Source: Prevotella sp. | Lineage (GTDB): Bacteria > Bacteroidota > Bacteroidia > Bacteroidales > Bacteroidaceae | Direction of reading: 5' to 3' | NCBI GenBank assembly: GCA_021203705.1 | Contig: JAJQAR010000138.1 | Coordinates: forward strand, 1 to 6,358 | DNA length: 6,358 bases | Shown here: one piece after another, positions 1 through 5,302 of the stretch | Layout of the letters: every line of letters begins with the position of its first letter | Position numbering within the stretch: position 1 is the stretch's first letter | The notes under the pieces: model-generated | Databases searched by the model: none | What the model saw: the letters and a program-made list of their open reading frames with translations, nothing else | What the model was told of the DNA's origin: nothing | Made by a program: the position numbers and the translations under genes

Positions 1-55
1 AAATGCCGTTTTCCACCAATTTTTTTCAGCCAAAATGCCGTTTTCCACCAATTTT
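1..55. repeat. Direct repeat pair, 23-bp core at 32-bp spacing
   Basis: A 23-bp stretch at 1-23 (core TGCCGTTTTCCACCAATTTT) recurs exactly at 33-55, separated by about 9 bases. The array may continue to the left of the window. No reading frame across it can be tied to a protein. It resembles the short dispersed intergenic repeats seen in many Bacteroidales genomes, but family membership cannot be tested here. Confidence 0.75.
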
Positions 56-56
56 C

Positions 57-109
57 CGATTAAGCGAATACAGAGCCAAACTTGCTTGAGCTATGTTGAG
101 CGTGAGGAA
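57..109. repeat. 53-bp repeat, copy 1
   Basis: This 53-bp sequence begins CGATTAAGCGAATACAGAG and ends GTTGAGCGTGAGGAA. It recurs 75 bp downstream at 132-184 with a single difference (A at 80 versus G at 155). It lies directly after the 32-bp-period repeats. It is non-coding as far as can be seen and is probably a member of a dispersed intergenic repeat family. Confidence 0.8.
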
Positions 110-126
110 AATCGAGCGTAGCTCAA
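86..126. other. Inverted repeat with 8-bp arms around the end of repeat copy 1
   Basis: TTGAGCTA at 86-93 is the exact reverse complement of TAGCTCAA at 119-126, with a 25-base loop between. One arm lies inside repeat copy 1 and the other in the unique spacer, so copy 2 lacks this pairing. There is no T-tract, so it does not look like an intrinsic terminator for either strand. A role in RNA structure is possible but unproven. A smaller hairpin (GCTT at 214-217, AAGC at 222-225) lies further right in the same gene-free stretch. Confidence 0.4.
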
Positions 127-131
127 TTTGT

Positions 132-184
132 CGATTAAGCGAATACAGAGCCAAGCTTGCTTGAGCTATGTTGAGCGTGAGGAA
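132..184. repeat. 53-bp repeat, copy 2
   Basis: Near-perfect second copy (52 of 53 positions) of the element at 57-109. The substitution at 155 creates the palindrome CAAGCTTG at 152-159. The 22 bases between the copies (110-131) are not repeated on the right side of copy 2, so this is a pair of copies with a spacer rather than a full 75-bp tandem. Confidence 0.8.
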
Positions 185-286
185 CTTCACCGCAGGTAAC
201 TCTTAATTGCATAGCTTAGCGAAGCATTCAGTAATTTTGATAAATTTTGCAGTATTAAGTATAGGCATTTATCCGATAATTATTTG

Positions 287-294
287 TATATTTG
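287..294 (+). promoter_or_regulatory. Bacteroidetes -7 promoter box for the five-gene unit
   Basis: TATATTTG at 287-294 matches the Bacteroidetes primary sigma factor -7 consensus TAnnTTTG exactly. A transcription start near 300 would give a leader of about 30 nt before the ATG at 332. No convincing TTTG -33 box is found at the usual spacing; the region upstream is simply AT-rich. The leader contains no Shine-Dalgarno sequence, only A-rich sequence, which is normal for this phylum. Confidence 0.6.
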
Positions 295-331
295 CACTTA
301 ATAAACCTTACATCCATATAAACGAAACATT

Positions 332-1315
332 ATGAAAAAGTCAATATTGCTTTCCGCGCTTGCACTACTTGTTTGTTTATGCGCCTGCGCACAACCGAAA
401 GCACAAACTGAAGAACAACAGAATGAACCTTCAAAAGTGTATTTCACAAAGGATATTTCTCCAGAATCACTGCTTAAAATATACAAGGCTCTTGGTGTTG
501 AGGCAAAAGGACGGGTGGCTGTTAAAATCAGTACCGGTGAGGGCGGCAACAACCACTACCTCAAACCTACTCTTATTCGCAAACTTGTTGAGGATGTCAA
601 CGGCACGATAGTTGAGTGCAACACCGCATACGCTGGCTCTCGAAACACTATCGAGGAGCATTGGAAAACAATACATGAGCATGGCTTCGACTCGATTTTT
701 ACTGTTGACCTCATGGATGAGTACGGTGATATCCGCATACCCGTACAGGATGATAAACATATAAAATATGACATCGTGGGCGACCACATAGCAAACTATG
801 ATTTCATGATCAACCTCGCCCACTTCAAGGGGCATGCCATGGGTGGTTTCGGCGGTGTACTGAAAAACCAGTCAATTGGCGTCGCTTCTTCTGCTGGCAA
901 GGCATACGTCCATTCTGCTGGTGTTACGGACAGTCCTGACGAGGTATGGGGCAAGATAGCGGAACAGGATGATTTTATTGAGAGTATGGCTTCTGCTGCA
1001 CAGGCTGTTGCGGATTATTTCAAAGGCAACATTATTTACATCAACGTGATGAACAATATGAGCGTAGATTGCGACTGTGATGGACATCCTGCTAAACCAA
1101 TGCTGAAGGATATGGGCATTTTGGCATCAACTGACCCAGTGGCTCTCGACCAGGCCTGCCTCGACAAGGTTTTCACCCACACGAGTGCAGAGGGCGATGA
1201 CGAGAAACCGCTCATTGAGAGGATTAACCGACAGCACGGTACATATATCACCGATTATGCGGAGCAAATCGGGTTAGGCAGTAAAAAATATACTCTTATA
1301 GAGATAGATAATTAA
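332..1315 (+). CDS. DUF362 domain lipoprotein, no ferredoxin domain
   Basis: This 327-residue protein belongs to the DUF362 family, whose biochemical role is not established. It begins with a Sec-type lipoprotein signal: charged MKK, a hydrophobic stretch, then the lipobox L16-C17-A18 with Cys19 as the likely lipidated residue. The mature protein should therefore sit in the envelope. Family hallmarks in order are VKISTGEGGN (about 64-73), ECNTAYAGSR (95-104), the histidine-rich H110/H115/H117, HFKGHAMGGFGGVLKNQ (164-180) and DCDCDGHP followed by DMGILASTDPVALDQAC (246-276). Cys96, Cys247, Cys249 and Cys276 lie in these conserved blocks and could bind a metal. Many DUF362 proteins carry an inserted 4Fe-4S ferredoxin motif; this one has no CxxCxxC. 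It is the first gene of the operon, 19 nt ahead of tatA and followed by redox proteins, so an envelope redox or cofactor role is inferred. The family call is firm, the function is not. Confidence 0.85.
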   Translation: MKKSILLSALALLVCLCACAQPKAQTEEQQNEPSKVYFTKDISPESLLKIYKALGVEAKGRVAVKISTGEGGNNHYLKPTLIRKLVEDVNGTIVECNTAYAGSRNTIEEHWKTIHEHGFDSIFTVDLMDEYGDIRIPVQDDKHIKYDIVGDHIANYDFMINLAHFKGHAMGGFGGVLKNQSIGVASSAGKAYVHSAGVTDSPDEVWGKIAEQDDFIESMASAAQAVADYFKGNIIYINVMNNMSVDCDCDGHPAKPMLKDMGILASTDPVALDQACLDKVFTHTSAEGDDEKPLIERINRQHGTYITDYAEQIGLGSKKYTLIEIDN

Positions 1316-1334
1316 TAATACAAATAAAAACATT

Positions 1335-1532
1335 ATGATTGTAACACCGCAGATTTTACTTATCGGAACACCGCAGATAATCCTCATCGTATTGGTAGTG
1401 TTGCTCCTGTTCGGCGGAAAGAAAATCCCTGAACTGATGAAAGGTCTCGGCAAGGGCGTGAAGAGTTTCAGGGACGGATTGAACGGGAAACCTGATGAGG
1501 AGACAAAGAATAAGGAGGAGGATGAGAAATAA
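1335..1532 (+). CDS. tatA: Sec-independent protein translocase subunit TatA
   Basis: TatA oligomerises to form the passage for folded proteins across the inner membrane, using the proton gradient. This 65-residue protein has the standard layout: a short outer N-terminus, one membrane helix (about 14-26), the FG hinge at F26-G27, the amphipathic helix KKIPELMKGLGKGVKSF (29-45) and a charged cytoplasmic tail rich in Glu and Lys. Gln14 lies 12 residues before the hinge Phe, as does Gln8 of E. coli TatA, while TatB has Glu there, so this is TatA rather than TatB. The N-terminus contains a small duplication: TPQILLI (4-10) and TPQIILI (12-18), mirrored by a repeated 12-bp sequence at 1343-1354 and 1367-1378. 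No later in-frame start exists before the membrane helix, so the ATG at 1335 is kept. There is no Shine-Dalgarno sequence. tatC follows after 5 nt, and no tatB is present. Confidence 0.93.
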   Translation: MIVTPQILLIGTPQIILIVLVVLLLFGGKKIPELMKGLGKGVKSFRDGLNGKPDEETKNKEEDEK

Positions 1533-1537
1533 AACAA

Positions 1538-2302
1538 ATGGAATCCCCTCAACTATCTTTTTGGGAACATCTTGACGTTCTTAGAAACAGTATCTTGCGG
1601 ATGTTGGCTGCCGCAGTAATCGCCGGCATCGTCGCTTTTTCGTTTAAGGAACAACTGTTTGATGTTGTTCTTGCACCCAGCAACAGTGATTTCATCGCTT
1701 ATAGGTTGCTCAAAACAACACCTTTCAGCATTCACCTGATAAACACAGGACTGACTGAACAGTTCATGATACACCTCAAGGTGGCTGTGGCTGCGGGAAT
1801 ACTGATAGCATCACCATACTTGCTTTATGTGTTCTTCCGCTTCATTTCTCCTGCCCTCTACGAGAACGAGCGGCGATATTCCGTAAGGATTACGATTTCC
1901 GCTTATTTCATGTTCCTATTGGGCATAGTAATAAACTATTTCGTAATATTCCCCATCACTGTCCGTTTTCTTGGAACGTACCAAGTGAGCGAAATCGTAG
2001 AGAACTTGCTTACAATAAGCTCATACGTTGATACGCTCTTGGGAATGTGCCTCGTGTTCGGAGTGGTATTTGAAATTCCCGTAATCTGCTGGTTGCTGGC
2101 GTACTTCGGAATGCTCCGCCCTGAATGGATGTGCCGTTACCGCCGTCACGCCATAGTAGCAGTACTCATACTTGCAGCAATAATAACACCTACTACTGAC
2201 ATTTTCACGCTTATCATCGTGTCGCTACCGATTTGGCTGCTTTACGAGGCAAGCATACTGATTGTAAGAAATACCTGTAAAAATCTATCAAACAATGCTT
2301 AA
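1538..2302 (+). CDS. tatC: Sec-independent protein translocase subunit TatC
   Basis: TatC is the six-helix inner-membrane receptor that binds twin-arginine signal peptides and recruits TatA. At 254 residues it is the usual family length. Family landmarks are present: the N-terminal SFWEHLDVLR motif (7-16), the cytoplasmic-loop signature F102-ISPALYENE111-RR matching the signal-binding Phe94 and Glu103 of E. coli TatC, FGVVFEIPV (174-182) with the transmembrane Glu179, and Asp221 in TPTTDIF. One oddity is that the HLxELR motif reads HLDVLR: the Glu matching E. coli Glu15, which contributes to signal recognition, is Val14, with Asp13 just before it. The start lies 5 nt after the tatA stop. An AAGGAGG at 1512-1518 is too far upstream to act as its ribosome site and simply encodes the TatA tail. 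Translation is probably coupled to tatA. The neighbours downstream include likely substrates. Confidence 0.95.
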   Translation: MESPQLSFWEHLDVLRNSILRMLAAAVIAGIVAFSFKEQLFDVVLAPSNSDFIAYRLLKTTPFSIHLINTGLTEQFMIHLKVAVAAGILIASPYLLYVFFRFISPALYENERRYSVRITISAYFMFLLGIVINYFVIFPITVRFLGTYQVSEIVENLLTISSYVDTLLGMCLVFGVVFEIPVICWLLAYFGMLRPEWMCRYRRHAIVAVLILAAIITPTTDIFTLIIVSLPIWLLYEASILIVRNTCKNLSNNA

Positions 2303-3791
2303 GAAAATAAGAATAACTCTCGCGACAATAGTGTTCATTATTGTAACACTTCTGTTCTTCGACTTCACCGGCACACTGCAACATTGGTTCGGCTGGATTG
2401 CCAAAATACAATTCCTGCCTGCACTGTTGGCTCTTAACGTAGGTATCGTCGTGGCACTAATCGTAATAACAATTGTTTTCGGACGTATCTACTGTTCGGT
2501 GATTTGTCCTCTCGGTATCATGCAGGATATTATCTCTGCCATACACGGCAAGATAAAGAAAAACCGTTTCAGTTATTCACCTGAAAAGAAATGGCTGCGC
2601 TACGGTATGTTAGTAATATTTGTCGTTGCGTTTATAGCGGGTATCAACATCATTGTCTCTCTCCTTGCGCCATACAGTTCATACGGGCGCATTGCAGGCA
2701 ATTTGCTCCAACCTATTTATATTGGGATAAACAACCTGTTGGCATATTTTGCAGAGCGCATGGACAGTTATGCTTACTACTCTGTCGATATCTGGATAAA
2801 AAGCGTTTCTACATTTATTATCGCTGCCGTAACATTTATAATTATCGCTATTCTTGCATGGCGAAATGGCAGAACCTATTGCAACACAATTTGTCCTGTA
2901 GGTACTGTCCTCAGTTTCTTCGCCCGCTTCTCATTGTTCAAAATCCGTTTCACTCCTGAAAAGTGCGTGGCTTGCAACCGTTGTGTTAAGAATTGCAAAG
3001 CGGCGGCTATAGACGTGAAAAACCATAGTATTGATTACAGTCGGTGTGTGGTGTGCGGCAACTGCATAGGAAAATGCCATGAGCATGGCTTGAAATATAC
3101 CCTCAAAATACAAAGCCAGACGGCAAAGACTGCTGCAAATTCTTCTAAGGAGAATAAAGTTGACAACAACCGACGTGCGTTCCTCGTGGGAGCTGCTATC
3201 GCCACAACTTCGGCTATATTAGCGCAAGAGGAAAAACAGGTACAGGGAGGCTTGGCTGTCATTGAGGATAAAGTCGCACCCAACAGGAACACGAAAACCA
3301 CGCCTCCTGGCTCTCTTTCTGCACAAAACATGGCAAAACATTGCACGGCTTGCCAACTGTGCGTTTCCGCTTGTCCTAACGGCGTACTGCGCCCATCGAC
3401 TGATCTGTCGAAATTCATGCAACCTACAATGTCATACGAGCGTGGCTACTGCCGCCCAGAGTGTACTCGTTGCAGTGAAGTTTGTCCTACTGGTGCAATC
3501 AAACGCATATCCCTTGAAGATAAGTCATCCATCCAAATCGGCCATGCTGTGTGGATAAAGAAAAACTGCATACCAATAACCGACGGACAGTCATGCGGGA
3601 ACTGTGCAGTGCATTGTCCTGTGAACGCAATAACAATGATTCCTATAAACCCTGATGATGAAAATTCACTCACTATCCCTGCCGTCAACGAGGAGCGTTG
3701 CATCGGTTGTGGCGCATGCGAGAACCTCTGCCCGGCACGCCCGTTCAGTGCTATCTACGTTGAGGGGCATGAGGTGCATAAGTTTGTTTGA
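2295..3791 (+). CDS. NapH-NapG-like fused polyferredoxin with internal Tat motif
   Basis: This 498-residue membrane iron-sulfur protein probably relays electrons between the quinone pool or cytoplasm and periplasmic partners. The first half resembles NapH: four membrane helices (about 6-22, 40-62, 103-125, 172-188), two GRxYCxxxCP motifs (C67/C71 and C196/C200), then two 4Fe-4S motifs with Cys 224/227/230/234 and 251/254/257/261, expected to be cytoplasmic. Next comes NNRRAFLVGA (291-300) with a hydrophobic stretch to Ala310, a twin-arginine-like motif in mid-protein. The second half resembles NapG/MauM: Cys 350/353/356/360, 386/390/393/397, 425/434/437/441 and 469/472/475/479, four more clusters. 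The total is close to NapH plus NapG combined. Its ATG overlaps the tatC stop by 8 nt, suggesting translational coupling. No napA, napB, napC or nosZ is present in the window, so a nitrate role is not supported. The architecture is secure; the partner and the electron direction are inferred. Confidence 0.88.
   Translation: MLKKIRITLATIVFIIVTLLFFDFTGTLQHWFGWIAKIQFLPALLALNVGIVVALIVITIVFGRIYCSVICPLGIMQDIISAIHGKIKKNRFSYSPEKKWLRYGMLVIFVVAFIAGINIIVSLLAPYSSYGRIAGNLLQPIYIGINNLLAYFAERMDSYAYYSVDIWIKSVSTFIIAAVTFIIIAILAWRNGRTYCNTICPVGTVLSFFARFSLFKIRFTPEKCVACNRCVKNCKAAAIDVKNHSIDYSRCVVCGNCIGKCHEHGLKYTLKIQSQTAKTAANSSKENKVDNNRRAFLVGAAIATTSAILAQEEKQVQGGLAVIEDKVAPNRNTKTTPPGSLSAQNMAKHCTACQLCVSACPNGVLRPSTDLSKFMQPTMSYERGYCRPECTRCSEVCPTGAIKRISLEDKSSIQIGHAVWIKKNCIPITDGQSCGNCAVHCPVNAITMIPINPDDENSLTIPAVNEERCIGCGACENLCPARPFSAIYVEGHEVHKFV
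3165..3227 (+). other. Internal twin-arginine signal-anchor inside the polyferredoxin
   Basis: These codons encode residues 291-311 of the polyferredoxin: Asn-Asn-Arg293-Arg294-Ala-Phe296-Leu297, followed by a small-residue hydrophobic run rich in Ala, Ile, Thr and Gly. Arg-Arg-x-Phe-Leu is the Tat core motif; the usual Lys after it is Val here. The motif sits after an even number of membrane helices, so it faces the cytoplasm, as Tat recognition requires. Everything after it resembles NapG, which is itself a Tat substrate with an N-terminal signal. Confidence 0.6.
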
Positions 3792-3854
3792 CAACTTAAA
3801 GTTTTTGTTTTTACATACGTTTTAAGTATTTAATTTCCAAACTTTTAAAAGGAT
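3792..3854 (+). promoter_or_regulatory. AT-rich leader before the aldo/keto reductase gene, with weak hairpin
   Basis: This 63-nt gap is the longest inside the five-gene unit. ACTTAAA (3794-3800) and TTTAAGT (3821-3827) form a 7-bp AT-only inverted repeat with a 20-base loop, without a following T-tract, so it is not a convincing terminator. A TTTG at 3804-3807 followed 19 bases later by TATTTAAT is only a partial match to a Bacteroidetes promoter. AAAAGG at 3847-3852 is a Shine-Dalgarno-like sequence, better spaced for the second Met codon (3861) than for the first (3855). Confidence 0.25.
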
Positions 3855-5276
3855 ATGAATATGAAAAATATAGATAGAAGAGATTTTCTAAAACTTCTCG
3901 GCGGTGGTGCTGTCGCTTCGTCAGCATTGCTTGCCGCATGCAAGAAGAATGATATTGTCAATACCACAAGCAATCGGGAGCCGCCTGTAGGAAAAATGAC
4001 GTATCGGGTTGACCCTCACACAAAGAACAAAATTTCACTGCTCGGCTTCGGTATGATGCGCCTTCCCGTTGTCGATGACGTATATAACAATGACAAGAAA
4101 AGTGGGGACTCAGAGATAGACCAAGATACTGTCAACAGATTAGTTGACTATGCCATCGAGCACGGTGTCAACTATTTTGACACTTCTCCTGTTTATTGTC
4201 AGGGACTTTCTGAGCGTGCCACTGGCATAGCTCTTTCTCGTCATCCTCGTGATAAGTATTTTATTGCCACAAAACTTTCAAACTCTAATCCTGGCACATG
4301 GCCAAGAAAGGCTTCAATCGAGATGTACGAAAATTCTTTCAAAGAATTGCAAGTTGACTATATCGACTATTACCTGCTTCATTCGATAGGCGGTGGTGAC
4401 GATGCTCTCGCTACTTTCAATGGTAGGTATATGGACAATGGCATGCTCGACTTTTTGGTGGAGCAACGGGAAAAAGGACGTATCAGAAATATCGGTTTCT
4501 CGTATCATGGTGATGTCAGTATCTTTGACTTGATGCTGCAATGGCATGACGAGGGCAGATACCACTGGGACTTCGTGCAAATCGAACTCAACTACCTCGA
4601 CTGGCATTTTGCAAAAGAGATTAATCCCCGTAACACGAATGCGGATTATCTCTATGATGAATTGAAGAAAAGGGGTATCGCCGCCGTCGTAATGGAACCT
4701 CTGTTGGGTGGCAGACTGTCTAATGTTCCTGACGCTATTATCGCAAAAATGAAAACGCGTGAACCTGAAAGCAGCGTGGCAAGTTGGGCTTTCCGCTTTG
4801 CTGGCACGCCAGATGGTGTTCTCACTGTCCTCAGCGGTATGACTTATATGGAACATCTTAAGGACAACCTCCTTACCTATTCGCCTCTTAAACCTTTGAC
4901 TGATGAGGAGAAGGCCTTCCTCGAAGAAATTGCCAACGACATATACAACCTCAAGAACATACCTTGCAACGATTGCAAATACTGCATGCCTTGCCCTTAC
5001 GGTATCGACATCCCTGCCATTCTTTTGCATTACAATAAATGTATTAAAGAGAGCAATATGCCGAATAAGGGTACACAAGACCCAGACTACCGGCGCGCCC
5101 GACGTGCATTCCTCATAGGTTATGATCGCAGCGTTCCGAAACTCCGTCAGGCAAGTCACTGCATTGGATGTGGTCAATGCAGACCTCTCTGCCCGCAACG
5201 CATAAATATCCCCAAAGAAATGCGCCGTATTGACGATTTCGTTGAACGTCTTAAACAAAACAAAGATGAAATATAA
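3855..5276 (+). CDS. Tat-exported lipoprotein aldo/keto reductase with C-terminal ferredoxin domain
   Basis: This 473-residue predicted oxidoreductase should reduce carbonyls or oxidise alcohols. Its signal is classic Tat: DRRDFLK (7-13), a hydrophobic stretch, then the lipobox L26-A27-A28 with Cys29, so it is likely a lipid-anchored envelope protein. The aldo/keto reductase barrel runs from about 60 to 340 (SLLGFGMMRLP near its start) and keeps the full catalytic tetrad: Asp109 and Tyr114 in FDTSPVY, Lys140 in IATKLS, His176 in LLHS. The C-terminal domain has two iron-sulfur motifs, Cys 371/374/377/380-Pro (last spacing one shorter than in standard ferredoxins) and Cys 436/439/442/446-Pro, plus a lone Cys396. 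Fused barrel-ferredoxin proteins are a known subfamily with largely unassigned substrates. The start could be Met3 (3861), which fits the ribosome site better; both keep the signal intact. Encoded after tatAC and a polyferredoxin, it is a probable Tat client and electron partner. The substrate is unknown. Confidence 0.9.
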   Translation: MNMKNIDRRDFLKLLGGGAVASSALLAACKKNDIVNTTSNREPPVGKMTYRVDPHTKNKISLLGFGMMRLPVVDDVYNNDKKSGDSEIDQDTVNRLVDYAIEHGVNYFDTSPVYCQGLSERATGIALSRHPRDKYFIATKLSNSNPGTWPRKASIEMYENSFKELQVDYIDYYLLHSIGGGDDALATFNGRYMDNGMLDFLVEQREKGRIRNIGFSYHGDVSIFDLMLQWHDEGRYHWDFVQIELNYLDWHFAKEINPRNTNADYLYDELKKRGIAAVVMEPLLGGRLSNVPDAIIAKMKTREPESSVASWAFRFAGTPDGVLTVLSGMTYMEHLKDNLLTYSPLKPLTDEEKAFLEEIANDIYNLKNIPCNDCKYCMPCPYGIDIPAILLHYNKCIKESNMPNKGTQDPDYRRARRAFLIGYDRSVPKLRQASHCIGCGQCRPLCPQRINIPKEMRRIDDFVERLKQNKDEI

Positions 5277-5278
5277 TG

Positions 5279-5302
5279 AAAAAGGCCCGCACGGGCTTTT
5301 TT
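5279..5302. terminator. Bidirectional intrinsic terminator between convergent genes
   Basis: GCCC at 5285-5288 pairs with GGGC at 5293-5296 around a GCAC loop. A run of A (5279-5283) lies on the left and a run of T (5297-5302) on the right, so either strand gives a GC hairpin followed by U residues. It starts 3 nt after the aldo/keto reductase stop. On the - strand its tract touches the TGA stop (5302-5304) of the M16 peptidase gene, so one element can end both units. Confidence 0.88.

Noticed and set aside
1..184. CRISPR array
   Set aside because: The two repeat families differ in sequence and spacing, each has only two copies, the spacers are short or irregular, and no cas gene is present.
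467..835. - strand open frame opposite the DUF362 gene
   Set aside because: Shadow of the DUF362 coding sequence; the + strand has the lipobox, conserved family blocks and promoter, while the - strand translation has no family features.
1512..1518. AAGGAGG as a ribosome binding site for tatC
   Set aside because: It lies about 19 bases before the tatC ATG, too far for normal initiation. The sequence is explained by Lys-Glu-Glu codons of the TatA tail, and the nearby ATG at 1522 is in a different frame.
1335..1532. TatB instead of TatA
   Set aside because: Too short for TatB, and the residue 12 positions before the hinge Phe is Gln as in TatA, not the Glu typical of TatB.
2295..3791. Part of a periplasmic nitrate reductase or nitrous oxide reductase cluster
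   Set aside because: The NapH/NapG resemblance is architectural; no catalytic subunit, cytochrome or copper-enzyme gene lies in the window.
3794..3827. Terminator splitting the aldo/keto reductase gene from the operon
   Set aside because: The inverted repeat is short and entirely A/T with a 20-base loop and no following T-tract, so it would be a poor terminator.
4314..5258. Long open frame on the - strand opposite the aldo/keto reductase (314 codons)
   Set aside because: It lies antisense to a gene with a clear family fold, catalytic residues and cluster motifs. Its own translation shows no recognisable domain, signal or start context.
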